Positions 28,297 through 40,636 of a DNA stretch of 64,000 bases are shown piece by piece (the first letter of the stretch is position 1; every line of letters starts with the position of its first letter). Below the pieces are notes generated by a model that worked only from the letters and a program-made list of their open reading frames with translations, searched no databases and was not told where the DNA came from. Source of the DNA: Amphibalanus amphitrite (taxonomy: Eukaryota; Arthropoda; Thecostraca; Balanomorpha; Balanidae); contig NW_024882306.1 in NCBI RefSeq assembly GCF_019059575.1, positions 156,001 to 220,000 of the forward strand, in the 5' to 3' direction. A program made the translations under genes and the position numbers.

Positions 28297-29681
28297 ATGC
28301 CTGCAGACATTGCTGCCTACTGCTATGCAGCTCTGGTGGCAGCCGGAGGCATAATAGGCTTCAGCAAAGCTGGTGGGTACAGGCAATAGCCAATTTGTGT
28401 CTCAGAATTTCAGATAAAATTTTCACTTCCTTTACCCAGTCACCATAACAGATATGGGATCAGCAACTTTTTGGCAGCAACAGTATTCATATGTCCTCAT
28501 GGCCAATCACCATATATTCTAGCTGTGCATGCTTTATTTGCCCAACTTCGAATAGGTACATTTCCTTCATATTCAGATTTTTTTCTAAAATAAATTTAGT
28601 CCGAACCATTTGAATGGAAGGATTCACAAGAACAGAACCCCCGCTAAGCGAAGCTTGTTGCGTTGACCCTGCCATCTACCATCCGATCGCGCAATTCCGG
28701 TTCTATGGCAGAATTTGTAGTCCAAAGTTTAACGTGCACGCATAGCCACGCACGGCCGGTCCCCTCACTGACTTCGCCTGGCTACGGCCTGCCACCAACC
28801 GCCACCATACCTGTCGGGAGGCCTATAAACGTCAAGCGCCCGTCGCGCTTCGAACCCGGACTGTTGTAACCGGGAACGCCTGCTCTCACACGCGGAGTCC
28901 AACGCTCTACCGACTGAGCTACGGGACCGGCAGCTGTGCATGCTGCTAGCTCAGTCGGTAATAGATTCTCTGCAATAGATTCACCCTAAGCATGGCATGC
29001 TGCTCACAATACATGCCCTGATTTTTTACCATTCAATTTTCAAGTTTTGTCAATGCTGCCGAATTTGGAGCTGAACCTGAAGCTGGAGCCGGACGTGCTC
29101 CTGGAGCTGGACATGGTTCACCAGTTGCCACTCACGGAATTCATTCGGCCTGTTATGTGACCTCTGTAACTGTAGGCTCTTGCTATTGGGAGAAAAAGGC
29201 GACTGCTGAAACGACTCGAACGGGGTTTCTCGCCACCAGTGATCAGTCAGTGATCAGCTTCTCGCCAACGGTGACCAGGGGTTGGTGTCGCGCTGGCGGT
29301 GTACTGTGTACTGTATTCGTTGTATTGCCTCGGTCGGCGGTCACTATCCCTGTGACAGTTAGTATGCTGCTCTGGTGGTGTATACTGACTCGGTATTGTT
29401 TATCTAACAGGCAGCGGGCTGTCCCTGGTGGCCGGCCTGGGGTTCGGTATCGGTACCGTCGCTGACAGTCGACGGTCTCTGTCCCTGATAGGCAGCGTGC
29501 CGTCGCTGGTGGCCGGCCTGGGTTTCGGCGCAGCGCTGGCGGTGGGCGCCCAGCAGGTCTCCGCCGACCCTGCCAACTACCATCTCTCCCTGCTGGCCAG
29601 CTCTGTGCTGCTGGCCGTGATGGGAGCCCGCTTCAGACGCAGCGGCAAGATGATGCCGGCCGGACTCGTGGCGGCCATCAG
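28297..29681 (+). CDS. TMEM14: TMEM14 family membrane protein (3' exon not located)
   Basis: TMEM14 proteins are small multi-pass mitochondrial/ER membrane proteins; TMEM14C is needed for protoporphyrin handling in haem synthesis. Exon 1 is 28297-28372 and begins MPADIAAYCYAALVAAGG, ending ...GFSKAG. Exon 2 runs to 29681 and contains GSVPSLVAGLGFG, a second membrane segment and ARFRRSGKMMPAGLVAA, all diagnostic of the family (human GIIGYVKAGSVPSLAAG, MRFYHSGKFMPAGL). Exon 2 has two candidate acceptors, 29411 or 29492; both keep the frame, and the second gives the usual protein. After the GT at 29682 a last exon of some 15-20 codons is expected; I could not place it. Reading on gives a stop at 29700. 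A SINE lies in the intron. Confidence 0.82.
28590..28930 (-). mobile_element. tRNA-derived SINE, copy 1
   Basis: The minus-strand head is tRNA-like (CCGGTCCCGTAGCTCAGTCGG with a box A, then GGGTTCGAA as box B, at 28846-28930). A tRNA-unrelated body of about 250 bp follows. A second full copy lies at 41600-41930 in the same orientation. The anticodon arm is distorted, so this is not a functional tRNA gene. Confidence 0.85.
29411..29535 (+). repeat. Tandem duplication of TMEM14 exon 2 start
   Basis: The segment GGCAGCG...CTGGTGGCCGGCCTGGG occurs at 29410-29440 and again at 29491-29521, each with its own pyrimidine tract and AG. The offset of 81 nt keeps the frame. Confidence 0.8.
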
Positions 29682-29760
29682 GTACGAAGTGTCCCGATAG
29701 AACGCTAACCTGCGGTCGCTGGAACGTTGGTTATTCGTTCAAATTGCGTGTAGGCTTTAA

Positions 29761-30257
29761 AGGGACTATCCCACCTTCTAAAATGTTGTTAAAACCAGTT
29801 AATTTGTGCCCGACTTTATAGATTGGATGACCAGGAACACGGTTCTGGCATTTATTTTTCATTAAACATCTTAGGCTTCCCGTATTCCAAACACAAACTT
29901 TCAAATATGTGACGTCACAGCCCAAAATTACCTCCTTCACCAGGCCACATTACTGTCATAAAGCTGATTCTTTTTACTCTGTAGGCACCACAACAAAGTT
30001 CAGACCAAGTTTTAAGCGATTTTTCAACGAACAAACCCATTTAAATCAGAATGACTAAACGAGGTGACGTCACACTAACGGTCGCTCCATGTTGAAGATA
30101 GGGCCTTGTACAAGGCCCATTTTCAAATGAAGGGAACGAATTTCTTCAACACCAAGAGGCCGCGGGGGTTGCAACCTAGATAGATAGTGGTTTCTGAACC
30201 TCGCCGCAAACTTGGCTATCTCACATCAAACCCCATGTTAAAGGTGGGATAGTCCCT
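29761..30257. mobile_element. TTAA-flanked MITE, AGGGACTATCCC family, copy 1
   Basis: Ends AGGGACTATCCCACCTT and its complement, bordered by TTAA (29757-29760 and 30258-30261). No coding. A copy of about 95% identity lies at 54312-54812. Confidence 0.88.
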
Positions 30258-30689
30258 TTAAGCGTTTCATTTTATTGGAACCGTCAGCTCATTTGATTCT
30301 GAAGCGAAATGCGTACAGCCCACTGCTAAAGTAATGTGCGGTTTTACCAAAACACATGGCTTTCACTGACGAATTTGAAATACGAAGTGATCCAGGAGTA
30401 GACAGCAAAAAATAAACTTGCAGCTGCAAGGATGACGAAACATGTATGCTTCATTCCAAGTTTCATTATAGTCTGGCAAATCGTTCCTAAGGTACAGATG
30501 CAAAGCATAACCACGACTGATACCGCACGTTATATTCTGCGGTGGACTGTCCGTCAGTTATCAATATCCCGTAAGAATTGAGTGGTGTTTATTCAATGCG
30601 ACGAGCTCACTCAAAAAGTGGTAACCATCTTATTTCATGTCATACTGTATCATTTTTTTCCGGCGCGGCTTTCTTGTAATTTGCCCATC
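30258..30689. other. Unassigned spacer
   Basis: Nothing recognised. Confidence 0.3.
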
Positions 30690-30885
30690 TAAGGCTCCGT
30701 ATAATACCGCTGCACCATGTGTTTCGTCTAATGCTGCTCCACCCTGTGTTCCGTCTGATACCGCTCCACCCTGTGTTTCGTTCCATTCTGTGTTTTGTCT
30801 GACTGGTTTCACGGGGTGCTCGGTCTGATACCGCTCCACCCTGTGTTTCGTCTAATGCTGCTCCACCCTGTGTTCTGCCGCAGTC
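30690..30885. repeat. Short minisatellite
   Basis: Tandem, slightly varying units around GCTCCACCCTGTGTTTCGTC, about 24-30 bp each, with at least six repeats. Confidence 0.75.
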
Positions 30886-31934
30886 TGGTGTTCGTCATTC
30901 GGTACGGCTCGCGGGCTCTGACTGGCTCCCAGTGGTAAGTGGCCAGACAGGAGACCCTACAGACCAACATAATAATATCCAGAAGGACATACGAAGTATC
31001 TAGCTTCAGGCGGAGGACGCTCACATTCCTTCAAGGATCACTGCGGGCCAAACCGTGGTCCAAACGTTCCCGGTGGCTAGCGAAGGATGATAAATGGGGC
31101 GCACAGACGGCCTTCCCCTCGGCTGTGTGCCATGTGACGCGGAATATTCCCCGATTGACGTGAATTCGGATCGGTATACGGAATACGGATATAGCTTCGA
31201 ATTTCGATACCAGCTGCCGCCATCGAAGGGTGCATTGTCGATACTTCAGCAAGTCTATCAGCATGCTAGGATGGACTTTGTAAGCAACTGTTGTGGATAT
31301 TCGATTGAAGTGCGAGGGTATTTCCACAGTTGTTAACTGGAGTGATCTTTATTGATTCCTTTGTTTATTTTTGAAAGAGCTGATGTATAATGGACCAAAC
31401 ATGGAATGTGATTCACGAGTAAATACACGTTTATGTATCTTTGTAAATGGTTGCATCGCTAGTGAACATTGCGTTATATTTGGTTTCTATTCATCCACCC
31501 CTATTCCTTATCACGGGCTCATTTTGCGAGAGCAACAATGCTTGACAGAAACCATTGGTGGACAGAAACCAATGGTGCGCCGAGTGCCAGTGTGGCTCTT
31601 GCCTGGGCGAAGGCATTGGGAACTGCGAGGCATCAAAACAATTTTTCGTGCTGAAAGCCATCTGCAGAGAACCACATGCGGTTACTTTCCTGGATATTAA
31701 CGCTTCTGTGCTGGCACATGGCCCTGTTCGAATGCGTCTCCTAATGCTTGTCTGTAGGGTGAGTGTGACAGATGCCGCGGTGATGGCGGATGGAGGTGTA
31801 TTTCTGCACTTTTGATACGCACACGGGTACTCACCACGGGAACCACAGTCACAGCAGCAGCAAACGAGAGCTGCGAGACTGCGACAGCGCGACTAGCATT
31901 ACGGGATGGAGAGTGCATCTGCGCACTTAGCGGT
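30886..31934. other. Unassigned region downstream of TMEM14
   Basis: Could hold the last TMEM14 exon. A weak candidate at 31725-31750 encodes LLMLVCRVSV, which resembles the family's last helix, but no acceptor lies just before it. No other feature seen. Confidence 0.3.
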
Positions 31935-32925
31935 AACACCGGGGCTTGAGACTTTAACAGAAGCACCAAGATACGGAGATCTCAGCAGTGGACACAGCAT
32001 TGGCGCCGGGTGGTGGAGACTGTCCTGGCGCACACAACAGTAACGCCCATACATGGAGATTGCAACAGTGCACACAACAGTATCACCACGACATAGAGAC
32101 TGCAGCAGTGCACACAACAGTATCACCACGACATGGAGACTGCAACAGTGTAGGTACACAACAGTATCAACACGACATGGAGACTGCAACAGTGTAGGTA
32201 CACAACAGTATCAACACGACATGGAGACTGCAACAGTGCACACAACAGTATCACCACGACATGGAGACTGCATCAGTGCACACAACAGTATCACCACGAC
32301 ATGGAGACTGCAACAGTGTAGGTACACAACAGTATCAACACGACATGGAGACTGCAACAGTGCATACAACAATAGGAACAAGACGGTGAAACTGCATCAG
32401 TGCACACAACAGTAGCTACAAGAATTGGAGACTGCAACAGTGCACACAAAAATGGGAGCAAGACGCGGAGACTGAAACAGTGTACACAACATAAGGAACA
32501 ATACGTGGAGACTGCAACAGTGCACACAGCAGTGGCACCAAGACTTGGAGACTGCAACAGTGCACATGACAGCAGCACTGATATATGGAGACTGCAACAG
32601 TGCACATGGCAGCAGCACTGATATATGGAGACTGCAACAGTGCACACACAACAGTATCACCACAGCATGGAGACTGCAACAGTACACACACAACAGTATC
32701 ACCACGGCATAGAGACTGCATCAGTGCACACAACAATAGGAACAAGACGGTGAAACTGCATCAGTGCACACAACAGTAGCACCAATACTTGGAGACTGCA
32801 ACAGCGCACATGACAGTAGCTCTGATATATGGAGACTGCAACAGTGCATACAACAGTAACGCCAATACGTGGAGACTGTAACAGTGCACACAACAATAGC
32901 ACAATGCCATGGAGACTCGGGTAGA
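31935..32925. repeat. 40-bp minisatellite, ~22 units
   Basis: The unit is GGAGACTGCAACAGTGCACA followed by CAACAGTATCACCACGACAT or variants. Most units are 39-42 bp; some gain a GTAGGTACA insert. Long open frames on both strands are by-products of the period and are not called. Confidence 0.92.
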
Positions 32926-33780
32926 TGAATGAATACGCATGAAGACTCAGCAGGTGGCTACAGTCAATGCATACACCTGCTGGTATATCAGAAATGACTT
33001 GAATGAGACCTGCTTGTGTGTATTCATGTATTTTATAAAACACACGACACAATCAAACACTCTTACCAATTGACTAGTCTGTGAACCGTCTGTGTCGCCT
33101 TTCCCGTGCTCACCAGCGGGATTGGATGGCCATAAAGCTAGTGATTTCATTTTGCAGAATACAAATGACGTATACCAAGACTTTACTGTTGCATTGCTAG
33201 CCAACAGTAAAGCATCGGACCTCCGGACCGCTCATGAGCAGTAGAACGCACATTTTTAGAGATGGAAGCCAACAGACGGCATTTCATGATAGACAAAACT
33301 TGCATCGATTTATGGCATGTGTAATCGTTGGAAGATATCTTCATTGTACTTACAGGATGGTAAGATAGATTCGTCTGTTTTTCTATGGTATGCTTTCAGA
33401 ACTGTCAAATATCAACAATGGTTTTATGCTGATGATTTCTTACGATCTACACGCTCTAGACTCGTTCTACTGCTAATGCCACTTTTCACAGCTGGTTGTG
33501 GGTCTGGGCTGTAACACCTGTTGTGCTCTGAAGCTATTCAGGAGCCATCTACACTGAACACTCCAAAGCACCGCATTGCACATTCACTTCACCGTACTGC
33601 GCGAGCACACTGCTATCCCTTCGGGCTCTGTCCTCACTGCTGCTCTGCCCCGTCCATGGCTGGGCCGACTTTTTTGACTCACTGGGCTGTGACGCATCCT
33701 CCCGCCGCGACTGAGCCTCCACTGGCCACTGGGCTGTGACGCATCCTCTGGCTTTGTTGGAAGTGCTCCACGTCAGGCGA
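32926..33780. other. Unassigned spacer
   Basis: No gene supported. A short near-duplicate of GGCTGTGACGCATCCTC lies at 33688 and 33731. Confidence 0.3.
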
Positions 33781-34501
33781 TCAGTCTGCTCGGAACGCCC
33801 AGCAGTCGAGCAGGAGATCCTCAAAGTCCTCCAGCTCCTGGGACTCCTGTTTTGGTGAGACCTCCTGCTCCTCAGAGTCCTCCCGCTCCTCCTGGTCTGA
33901 TATGGCTTCGTCTAGTCGCTGTAGACTTTGGTACAGCCCCGGCGCCACCGCCACGCCCAGCGTCACCGCCAACGAAATCGCCTGAATAAACAGTGCCAGT
34001 GGGGGCTTAGAACGAGTCAGAGGCGTGCTACAGTGGCGAGATTCAACACATGAAGAACTAACCTTCTGGCATTTACAATCACGTGCATATTGACAAAGCA
34101 TTACAATGATGTCATTCTCTAATTACTATAAGAGCAGTTATAGCTGATTAAAAACAATGCCAAAGGATGTAAAAACGTGGATAGAGATGCAACAAACATG
34201 TTGAATATCAGTAGCCTATAAAGCCTGAAACAGACTCTTTCCGCAGTCAGGAAATCGCATGCGAGAGCCTATTCAAATACATGGAAGCACGCTCGCATCA
34301 ATCGCACGCACCTCCCGCAAGCGATTGATGCGAGAAGAATTACAATGTATTTGAATAGGCTCTCGCATGCGATTTCCTGAACGCGGAAAGAGTCTGCTTC
34401 AGCCTTAAGGTGTTGGCTTGCAGAAACAATTACGACTTTAAATTAACAGTGGCCGACTCCTGTCTGCCCGGTGAAGAGCGTCTCACCACGGTCTGCAACA
34501 T
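33781..34501 (-). CDS. Possible 71-aa single-pass membrane protein, two exons
   Basis: I do not recognise this. Exon 1 (34501-34487) would encode MLQTV and ends at a GTGAGA donor. Exon 2 (33981-33781) starts after TTTATTCAG and runs to a TGA. The product would be a short N-terminus, one hydrophobic helix (AISLAVTLGVAVAPGLYQSL) and a strongly acidic tail of about 45 residues ending DLLLDCWAFRAD. The exon 2 frame is GC-rich with glutamate-coding bias, unlike the surrounding AT-rich DNA, which favours real coding. The 505-bp intron contains a MITE. A longer, different first exon is possible. Confidence 0.35.
34225..34402. mobile_element. 178-bp MITE with ~58-bp inverted repeats
   Basis: Ends CTGAAACAGACTCTTTCCGC and its near complement. 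The arms continue through CAGGAAATCGCATGCGAGAG and meet in a smaller palindrome (ATCAATCGC / GCGATTGAT). A related fragment occurs near 25585. Confidence 0.85.
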
Positions 34502-35993
34502 CGCCGCTGCCGTTTGTCGAATGTGACCACAGTGCACTCTCACCGTTTATATAGCCTCCGTCGCTTCAATGCCACATATGTGTGCACTCCTGACACGCGA
34601 TGCCGATTCTTGGTTTATTTTTTTTTCCGATGGGCACTTCCTCGGTCCGCCCTTTCGAAGTTTTCCTGTATCATGTCCTCGGCGATGAACTGCGGCATTG
34701 TGGGTGACGTCCGTTTGCAGCGTCGGTAATTGTGTGTGTCTGTGATTGGCCGATATTTTGGTGCAGCTGCGTGTGAGACGGTCCGCCGACCGGTTTTCCT
34801 GTGGATTGTCGCTCAGCGACGGTGAATGTTCACTGATTCTCTGTCAATGGCATTCGTAACGGCTGATGCTCGCGTGCTGTGGTGACTGTTGTGAAGGGGC
34901 GGTGGTGCGATTATGACGTATCACCAGGGTTTCTTCCCTCTCTCTCCCCCGCTCAGGAGTCCGTGGTATTCTCCCGCTATGAATACTACTCGGGAATACC
35001 GATAACACACGCCCGCACCGCACGGCACTGAGCTGCCGTGAATGCACAGTCACTGTTATACCAGACCAATTGATATCCATCTATCAAATCCAGCACGTAC
35101 ATACACTAGTGACTCCGCATTATAACAGATTATGCAGACAAGTCGTACTACTTAGTTACTATATAGTATCGTTCATCGGTAACAAGATAGTATCGGGTAG
35201 TGTCCTGACCACTCGTTTATCTTGTGCGAATGTTATTTATCAAACGCATTATATCCGTATTCTATTTTACGCATTCAAGAGCCTGGCTAGTACTCGTCTG
35301 AACCTTAGCTGCACTGTCACTCCGCCTCACATTTCGTGTTTCCGCCCACCCACCTCATTAAGGAAATGTGCCAGATAGCTGATGCTGATATATGTAGCTC
35401 TGAGTTATTACTCTGCCTAATGGTATCTAATGAGATTATGGTGTGAATGATATTGTAATGGCATAATGTTATCGACGAGATATGCATCTAATAACGCGCA
35501 TACAATAGCTTTTTGCTGAAAAGTATCGTTTCTGAGATCGGATAGGCACTATCTGCACTCTGCAGCCCGCTCTCCAGGTCGGCCGTCTGGCGCGGGGAAC
35601 TCCAACTACCAGCGGTCGGCTGACATTCACACGTTCTGCTGTTCCTATTAGTCGATTGTTCATTGTCCAGGCACACGCAGACCTTGCCTGGTCGTTGCAC
35701 GCGGAACGGATGGCGAGGAAAGGCGCTGGATGCGTGCACGCAGTCATTGGAGGCACATTTTCCTCCACAAGGCACAAACAGTAATTGTAATGTGATAATT
35801 GTTTTTTTTTTCACAGGACATGCACACAAGGCTATGTCCGGGTTCCTTGTTCAATGACAAAGCGGAATATTCACAATAATATATATTGATGACTGTGCTG
35901 TTTTACTTTATTTAGTTGACGGATGAAGTCATCAGCTAAGGCTTAAAAAGAACACAACTTCCCAAAGCCATCAAAACAGGAATGAAAGGTATT

Positions 35994-35996
<3 letters not shown>
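34502..35996. other. Unassigned intergenic region
   Basis: No coding sequence or repeat recognised. The first 300 bp could be the promoter of the putative membrane-protein gene. Confidence 0.3.
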
Positions 35997-36091
<95 letters not shown>

Positions 36092-36216
36092 GAGAGGAGA
36101 GAGAAAGAGAGAGAGAGAGAAAGAGAGAGAAAGAGAGAAAGAGAGAAAGAGAGAAAGAGAGAAAGAGAGAAAGAGAAAGAGAGAAAGAGAGAGTGAGAGA
36201 GAGAGAGAGAGGGGGG
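35997..36216. repeat. (GA)n microsatellite
   Basis: About 220 bp of GA dinucleotides, passing into GAGAAA units in the second half. Confidence 0.98.
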
Positions 36217-37412
36217 CGTGCTCATCACATATATTCCTTGATAGAAGTTCTGATGCCATTAGTCGGCTTCCGCGGCTAACCCGCAAATGACGGGGTACCT
36301 ATATGTAACTTATAGGGCTGAGTGAGATTCCTTCGAATCGGATGAATTTTATTATTACATTTCGGCTCCCGCTCGCACTTTTTCCTATGTAAAATTTAAT
36401 GTTAGATAGGATCTAACATAAGACAAAAATTGAACAGGATACATCTTCCGTAGTAAAGATACACTTTTATTGAACTGTTTCCAGATGTCAGTGGTATATT
36501 TGCAACATCAGTTCCGTACCTCCCCTTTCTTATCGGTGAATGGTCTTTTGCTTCGAAACCTCATCATACGGAGTACGAAATCAGAGAATCAGATTTGATG
36601 AAATTCCGGTGGCTGCAAAATTCTACGAAGCAGGTGAAGCTGCTCTTCAGAACATTTTAAACTCGTCCAGAACTGTTGAATCTTGCCAGAGGCATTGGCG
36701 ACTAAAGCCTCTCCCTCGGCGGGAACAATACCACGGCGCTGATTGGTTGTTCACACATATGGCTAGGTGCACATAAACGATAGCAAGTCGTCGATGCAAT
36801 CTAATAACGGAGCGAGCGAAGCGAGCGTAGTCTTTTGTAGATTATCGGAAATTTCTGAGCACGAGCGACCGCGCGGACGCTTTTGCGAGGCTTATATCTC
36901 AGCAAACATTTGACCGATTTACATGTGATAATTTTTGTAGGGTAGCTTCATTCCTTCTGCCAAGTATTGAACTATCCCCGGTGCATGTAGGTGACCCCTT
37001 AGGCTTATGCACGTGCCACGTGCAAAACGAAGAGGTGTCAGTTTTGTAACAATTGTAATATCTCGGTAACTACTGGGCCGATTGCGCTGAAAGTTGGCAT
37101 GTAGGTAGGCACCCACTAGGCAATGCATATCCATGCGCCACAGTTGGGGTACTGCTGCACGTGCGCACGTGCAGGGTGCCGCTTCCAGATCTCGAGAACG
37201 GCTAGGCCGATTGCGCTCAAATTTGGCACATCGCAAGGGACCGGTTAGTAGGGTGCAGTGCACAAGCTAGTTGGAGGTACCTCGCTCATTCGCTACCTCG
37301 CCCTCGCTATTTCGCACGTGCAAGGTCCATCCTCTCGCTCGCTGCGTTGGTCGCCCCAAAAGGCGTTTTGCTGGTGACTATGCCCTTGAATAATTTTTCC
37401 TACCAGTAACTG
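36217..37412. other. Unassigned region, likely old repeat
   Basis: Contains GAGCGAGCGAAGCGAGC near 36812 and two similar phrases ending GGCCGATTGCGCT (37077 and 37204), suggesting an old internally repeated element. No gene. Confidence 0.35.
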
Positions 37413-37414
37413 TA

Positions 37415-40400
37415 CACTGTAAACTCATTTCAACAAACGTTTGTTACTTTTACAAGGAAAATTATTTAGCGCAAATCCCCGCACCCTTTGCCATGTCATC
37501 GAACGACCCTATTGTTTGTCATGGTAGTTTTTCTTACAACCCACTCATATGTAGTTCGTTAGACTAGCTACTAAAGTTTGCTTTGTCATTGTTGTGTGAA
37601 CGACTGTTTTCCTAGTTATAATCATGCGGCTACTAGGTAAAGACCTGCGCATGTTTGCATTTAACAGGGCTGAGCCGTGTACTTGTTCAGTCAAATCAAT
37701 GCAAATCTTAGTTAGCATAGTAATGTCTACGTGCAGCAAACCTGTACTTGTAAGCAATCTACTAGTCTCAGGTTTGTAACGTTTTACAAAGACCTCCCTT
37801 GTATTCGTCAGTTTTCTCCACAAATCGCAGGTCGCCGCTCTGCAGTCTCATTATTACAGCAAAACAGCATTACTGAAAGTAGGTCATGTATTTAAAATGG
37901 TACATACACATTACACACACAATGGTGATGACACTCATGACCCAAGGGGCAAGGGCAATAACGCATGCGAAAAGGCAATGAGCGTCATCACTTACGAGCA
38001 TAGACCCGGGAACAGGGGGGGCAGCGGGGGCGCTTGCCCCCCCAACTTCAGAGCCGAGGGGGCGGCGCCCCCTCAACATTGAGGCAGCGTGAAAGGATCT
38101 TTCCTCCCTTTTCCGGACTTCTTTCCTTCTTGTTTCCTTTATACATCTAAACATCAACACACGGCATTTTCCTAGCCATCTGAATGGTTTCTGCTGATAC
38201 AGTATCGATTTGACAACATCTGCTTTTGTCATCCCGCTTTGGTTTGGGCCTGGCGTTCGCCATAAGTTTGGCAGGCCAGATTTTATACTGGACCATTTTG
38301 AGTCAACTTTGAGAAATACACGGTAACGTAAAACGGTGGTAAACTCGTTGCTATAGGTATAACACAGTTTACCCGCTCCGGGTGTGAGCTGGAGGGGTGT
38401 GGGGCAATGGGTACACTGACGTGGCGCCCTCGGAAGGCCGGTATGGGATTAAAGCTCAGTGACACTAAGGGCTTATGTGGTGCTTTCGGTGATCGGTAGC
38501 ACCCTCAGAATCACCGGCGTAGGGCCCTCAGAGCCGGCGGTAAGGGGCCTTTAGAGGCACTGGTGTGGGGCCGCCATGCAGTTGCCGGTGTGGGCGCTCA
38601 GAGGTGCTAGTGTGATCTCTCAGAGGCGCCGGTGAGGGTCCTTAGTCTTACAGGCGTTGCTGTGGGCCCTCACAGAGGCTGGTGTGGAGCCGTTACAGAC
38701 GGGTGTGGGGTCTTTAGAGGCAGAGTTGCTGACGCGAGCCCTCTACAAGCCGGCAGGGGGTTCTCAGTGACCGGCAAGGAGCCCTTAGGCCGACAGAAGA
38801 AGTCCTGTGGAGTCCTTAGAGACCGGCATGGTACTGTCAGACGCCGGTGGGACCCTCAGGGCTCAGAGTCACCGGTGTGGGGCCCTCAAAAGTCACCAGT
38901 GAGTGGCCTTTAGATTCGCAGGTGTTGACTGTTGGGTCCTCAGAGCCACCGACATAGGGCTTTAATAGGCACTGGTGTAGACACTCAGCGTTTGGGGTGT
39001 GAAACGCTCAGAGACACCGGTGTGGGCCCTCATAGGCGCCGATGAGGGCCCCACAGTTGCCGTTATGGGGCCCTCAGAAAAATAAGTGTGTGACCATCAC
39101 AGGCGGGAAATGCCCCTAGAACTGGCCCCTCATAGGCCGGTAAGAACTCTCAGAGGCCAGTAACGGGCCTTTGGAGACCACCGAGGGGCCCTTAAAATCT
39201 GCAAGAGGCCCTCAGAAGCCGGCGTGGGGCCCTTATGGTTATCTTAGTGTGGTTATTTAGGGCCCATGAGGTGCCCTAACGAGCCCCATGGGGCCCTTCT
39301 GAGTCGAAATATGACCATTGTTAGCCCTCAGCGGTCAAATGGCGCCGCAGGCCCTCTCGGACCCGAGGGTCCCTTTGAAACCGATGGGGGGGGGGGGTAC
39401 GTGTCCCCTTAGACCCCTAGCCACGCCACTGTTTCATATGCATCATGTTAGGTATTTTAGGCTCGCCCCCCCAACTTGAAAATCGTTCCCGGGCCCCTGC
39501 TTACGAGTACACTGTAGAATCACACGTTTACATGCATTAGGTTTGAGTTAAGATAGTCATCTTGGGTTCCCTGCCTCGCAATAACTGGTTTGGGGACTCG
39601 CAACATCGAGGAATGCCTTGATTCGGAAATATGTTATTTCTAAGTCTGCGGAACACGAATTTTAAGGGGCAAACCCATTCGAATCTAAGGGGCATTCAAA
39701 TTCATTAGCTCCTTGGAATTCAGGTGCTTTTTCATTTTTAGACTTCTTGAGTTTCTGCAGTTTGCTGTCTTCAGTGTGCGACCCTTGCTTGCAAGCTGGA
39801 GCTTTTGCTCGGACTGATGAAAGCCATGAAAGAAAGCATCGCTATATTATAGCATATGCAGAACAATATGGCCTGGAGCAGAACACATTGTGCTTACTTC
39901 CATACATCACGCACTTATTCAGCAAATTTCTCTGATTAAATCTGCATTACTATCAGTTGGAAGACAAACATTTCATTAAAAAATGACAAAAACGACCGAA
40001 CACTGTTATCACCTACCATTTTCACGGAAGTGAGCAGGAGGCCACATCACTGCACGGCGGTTGGTGCGCAACTGAAATTTTCAAATTGAAACGGCCGGAA
40101 ACGTTTTTGGCGCCACCTATATAACAAGTAACAGCTTTGTGTATGTTACTACTGACACGTCTAACTAGCGTAACTAAGTCCGTGTTGCAAAGGTGTAGCT
40201 GATACCTTCGACAAGGACATAGATTACATAAGTATGTATCAGTATTTTTGCAATGGTGTAGCTGGTTCTTTCGACAAGGATATACATTACAAATCATAAG
40301 CAAATCTATGTTCCATATTACGAATAAGACCCTGGTAGTTTTCACAATAGCCTCCATAATCCTCGTCAATTTTATGAATGGTCGACTAGGTGTTGGGGCT

Positions 40401-40531
40401 GATACTTATATTTGCCCTGTTGATTCAACCAACTATGACAAGATATTCGTCGTTCGACATAACCTTTATTAGTATTTTTGACAAACGCTCGTCGTTGTAC
40501 GACAACCCCTTGTCAAAATGAGTTTACAGTG
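37415..40531. mobile_element. Tc1/mariner-like non-autonomous element, host of a nested hAT
   Basis: The 18-bp ends TACACTGTAAACTCATTT (37413) and its perfect complement (to 40533), with TA at both outer edges, fit a TA-duplicating transposon. There is no transposase. A tandem pair of ~65-bp units lies at 40188-40300. A 1.5-kb hAT element is nested inside. Confidence 0.65.
37999..39499. mobile_element. hAT-like non-autonomous element with internal GC-rich tandem repeats
   Basis: Flanked by the perfect 8-bp duplication CTTACGAG (37991-37998 and 39500-39507). Ends CATAGACCCGGGAAC and the complement of CAGGGGCCCGGGAAC. From about 38460 to 39380 it is filled with degenerate units of about 35-45 bp around GGCCCTCAGAGGCGCCGGTG. 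Confidence 0.8.
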
Positions 40532-40636
40532 TAGTGATAAGGCGCATGTCAATGCTAGTGTTAAAATAAGTACCTAAATTTGTTGAAAGAACTCTATCAA
40601 AATAGCAATTTGACTTCCCAACTGAGACATGCTTAA

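Noticed and set aside
28846-28930. tRNA gene on the minus strand
   Set aside because: Boxes A and B are present, but the anticodon stem does not fold, the acceptor stem is unpaired and the sequence is the head of a SINE found twice.
32053-32415. Open frame of repeated HTTVSPRH-type peptide
   Set aside because: By-product of the 40-bp minisatellite, open on both strands, no start context or splice support.
33317-33514. Last exon of TMEM14 near 33480-33520
   Set aside because: An acceptor exists, but the resulting residues do not resemble the family's final helix.
35971-36290. LSLS / RERE repeat frames
   Set aside because: (GA)n microsatellite read on either strand.
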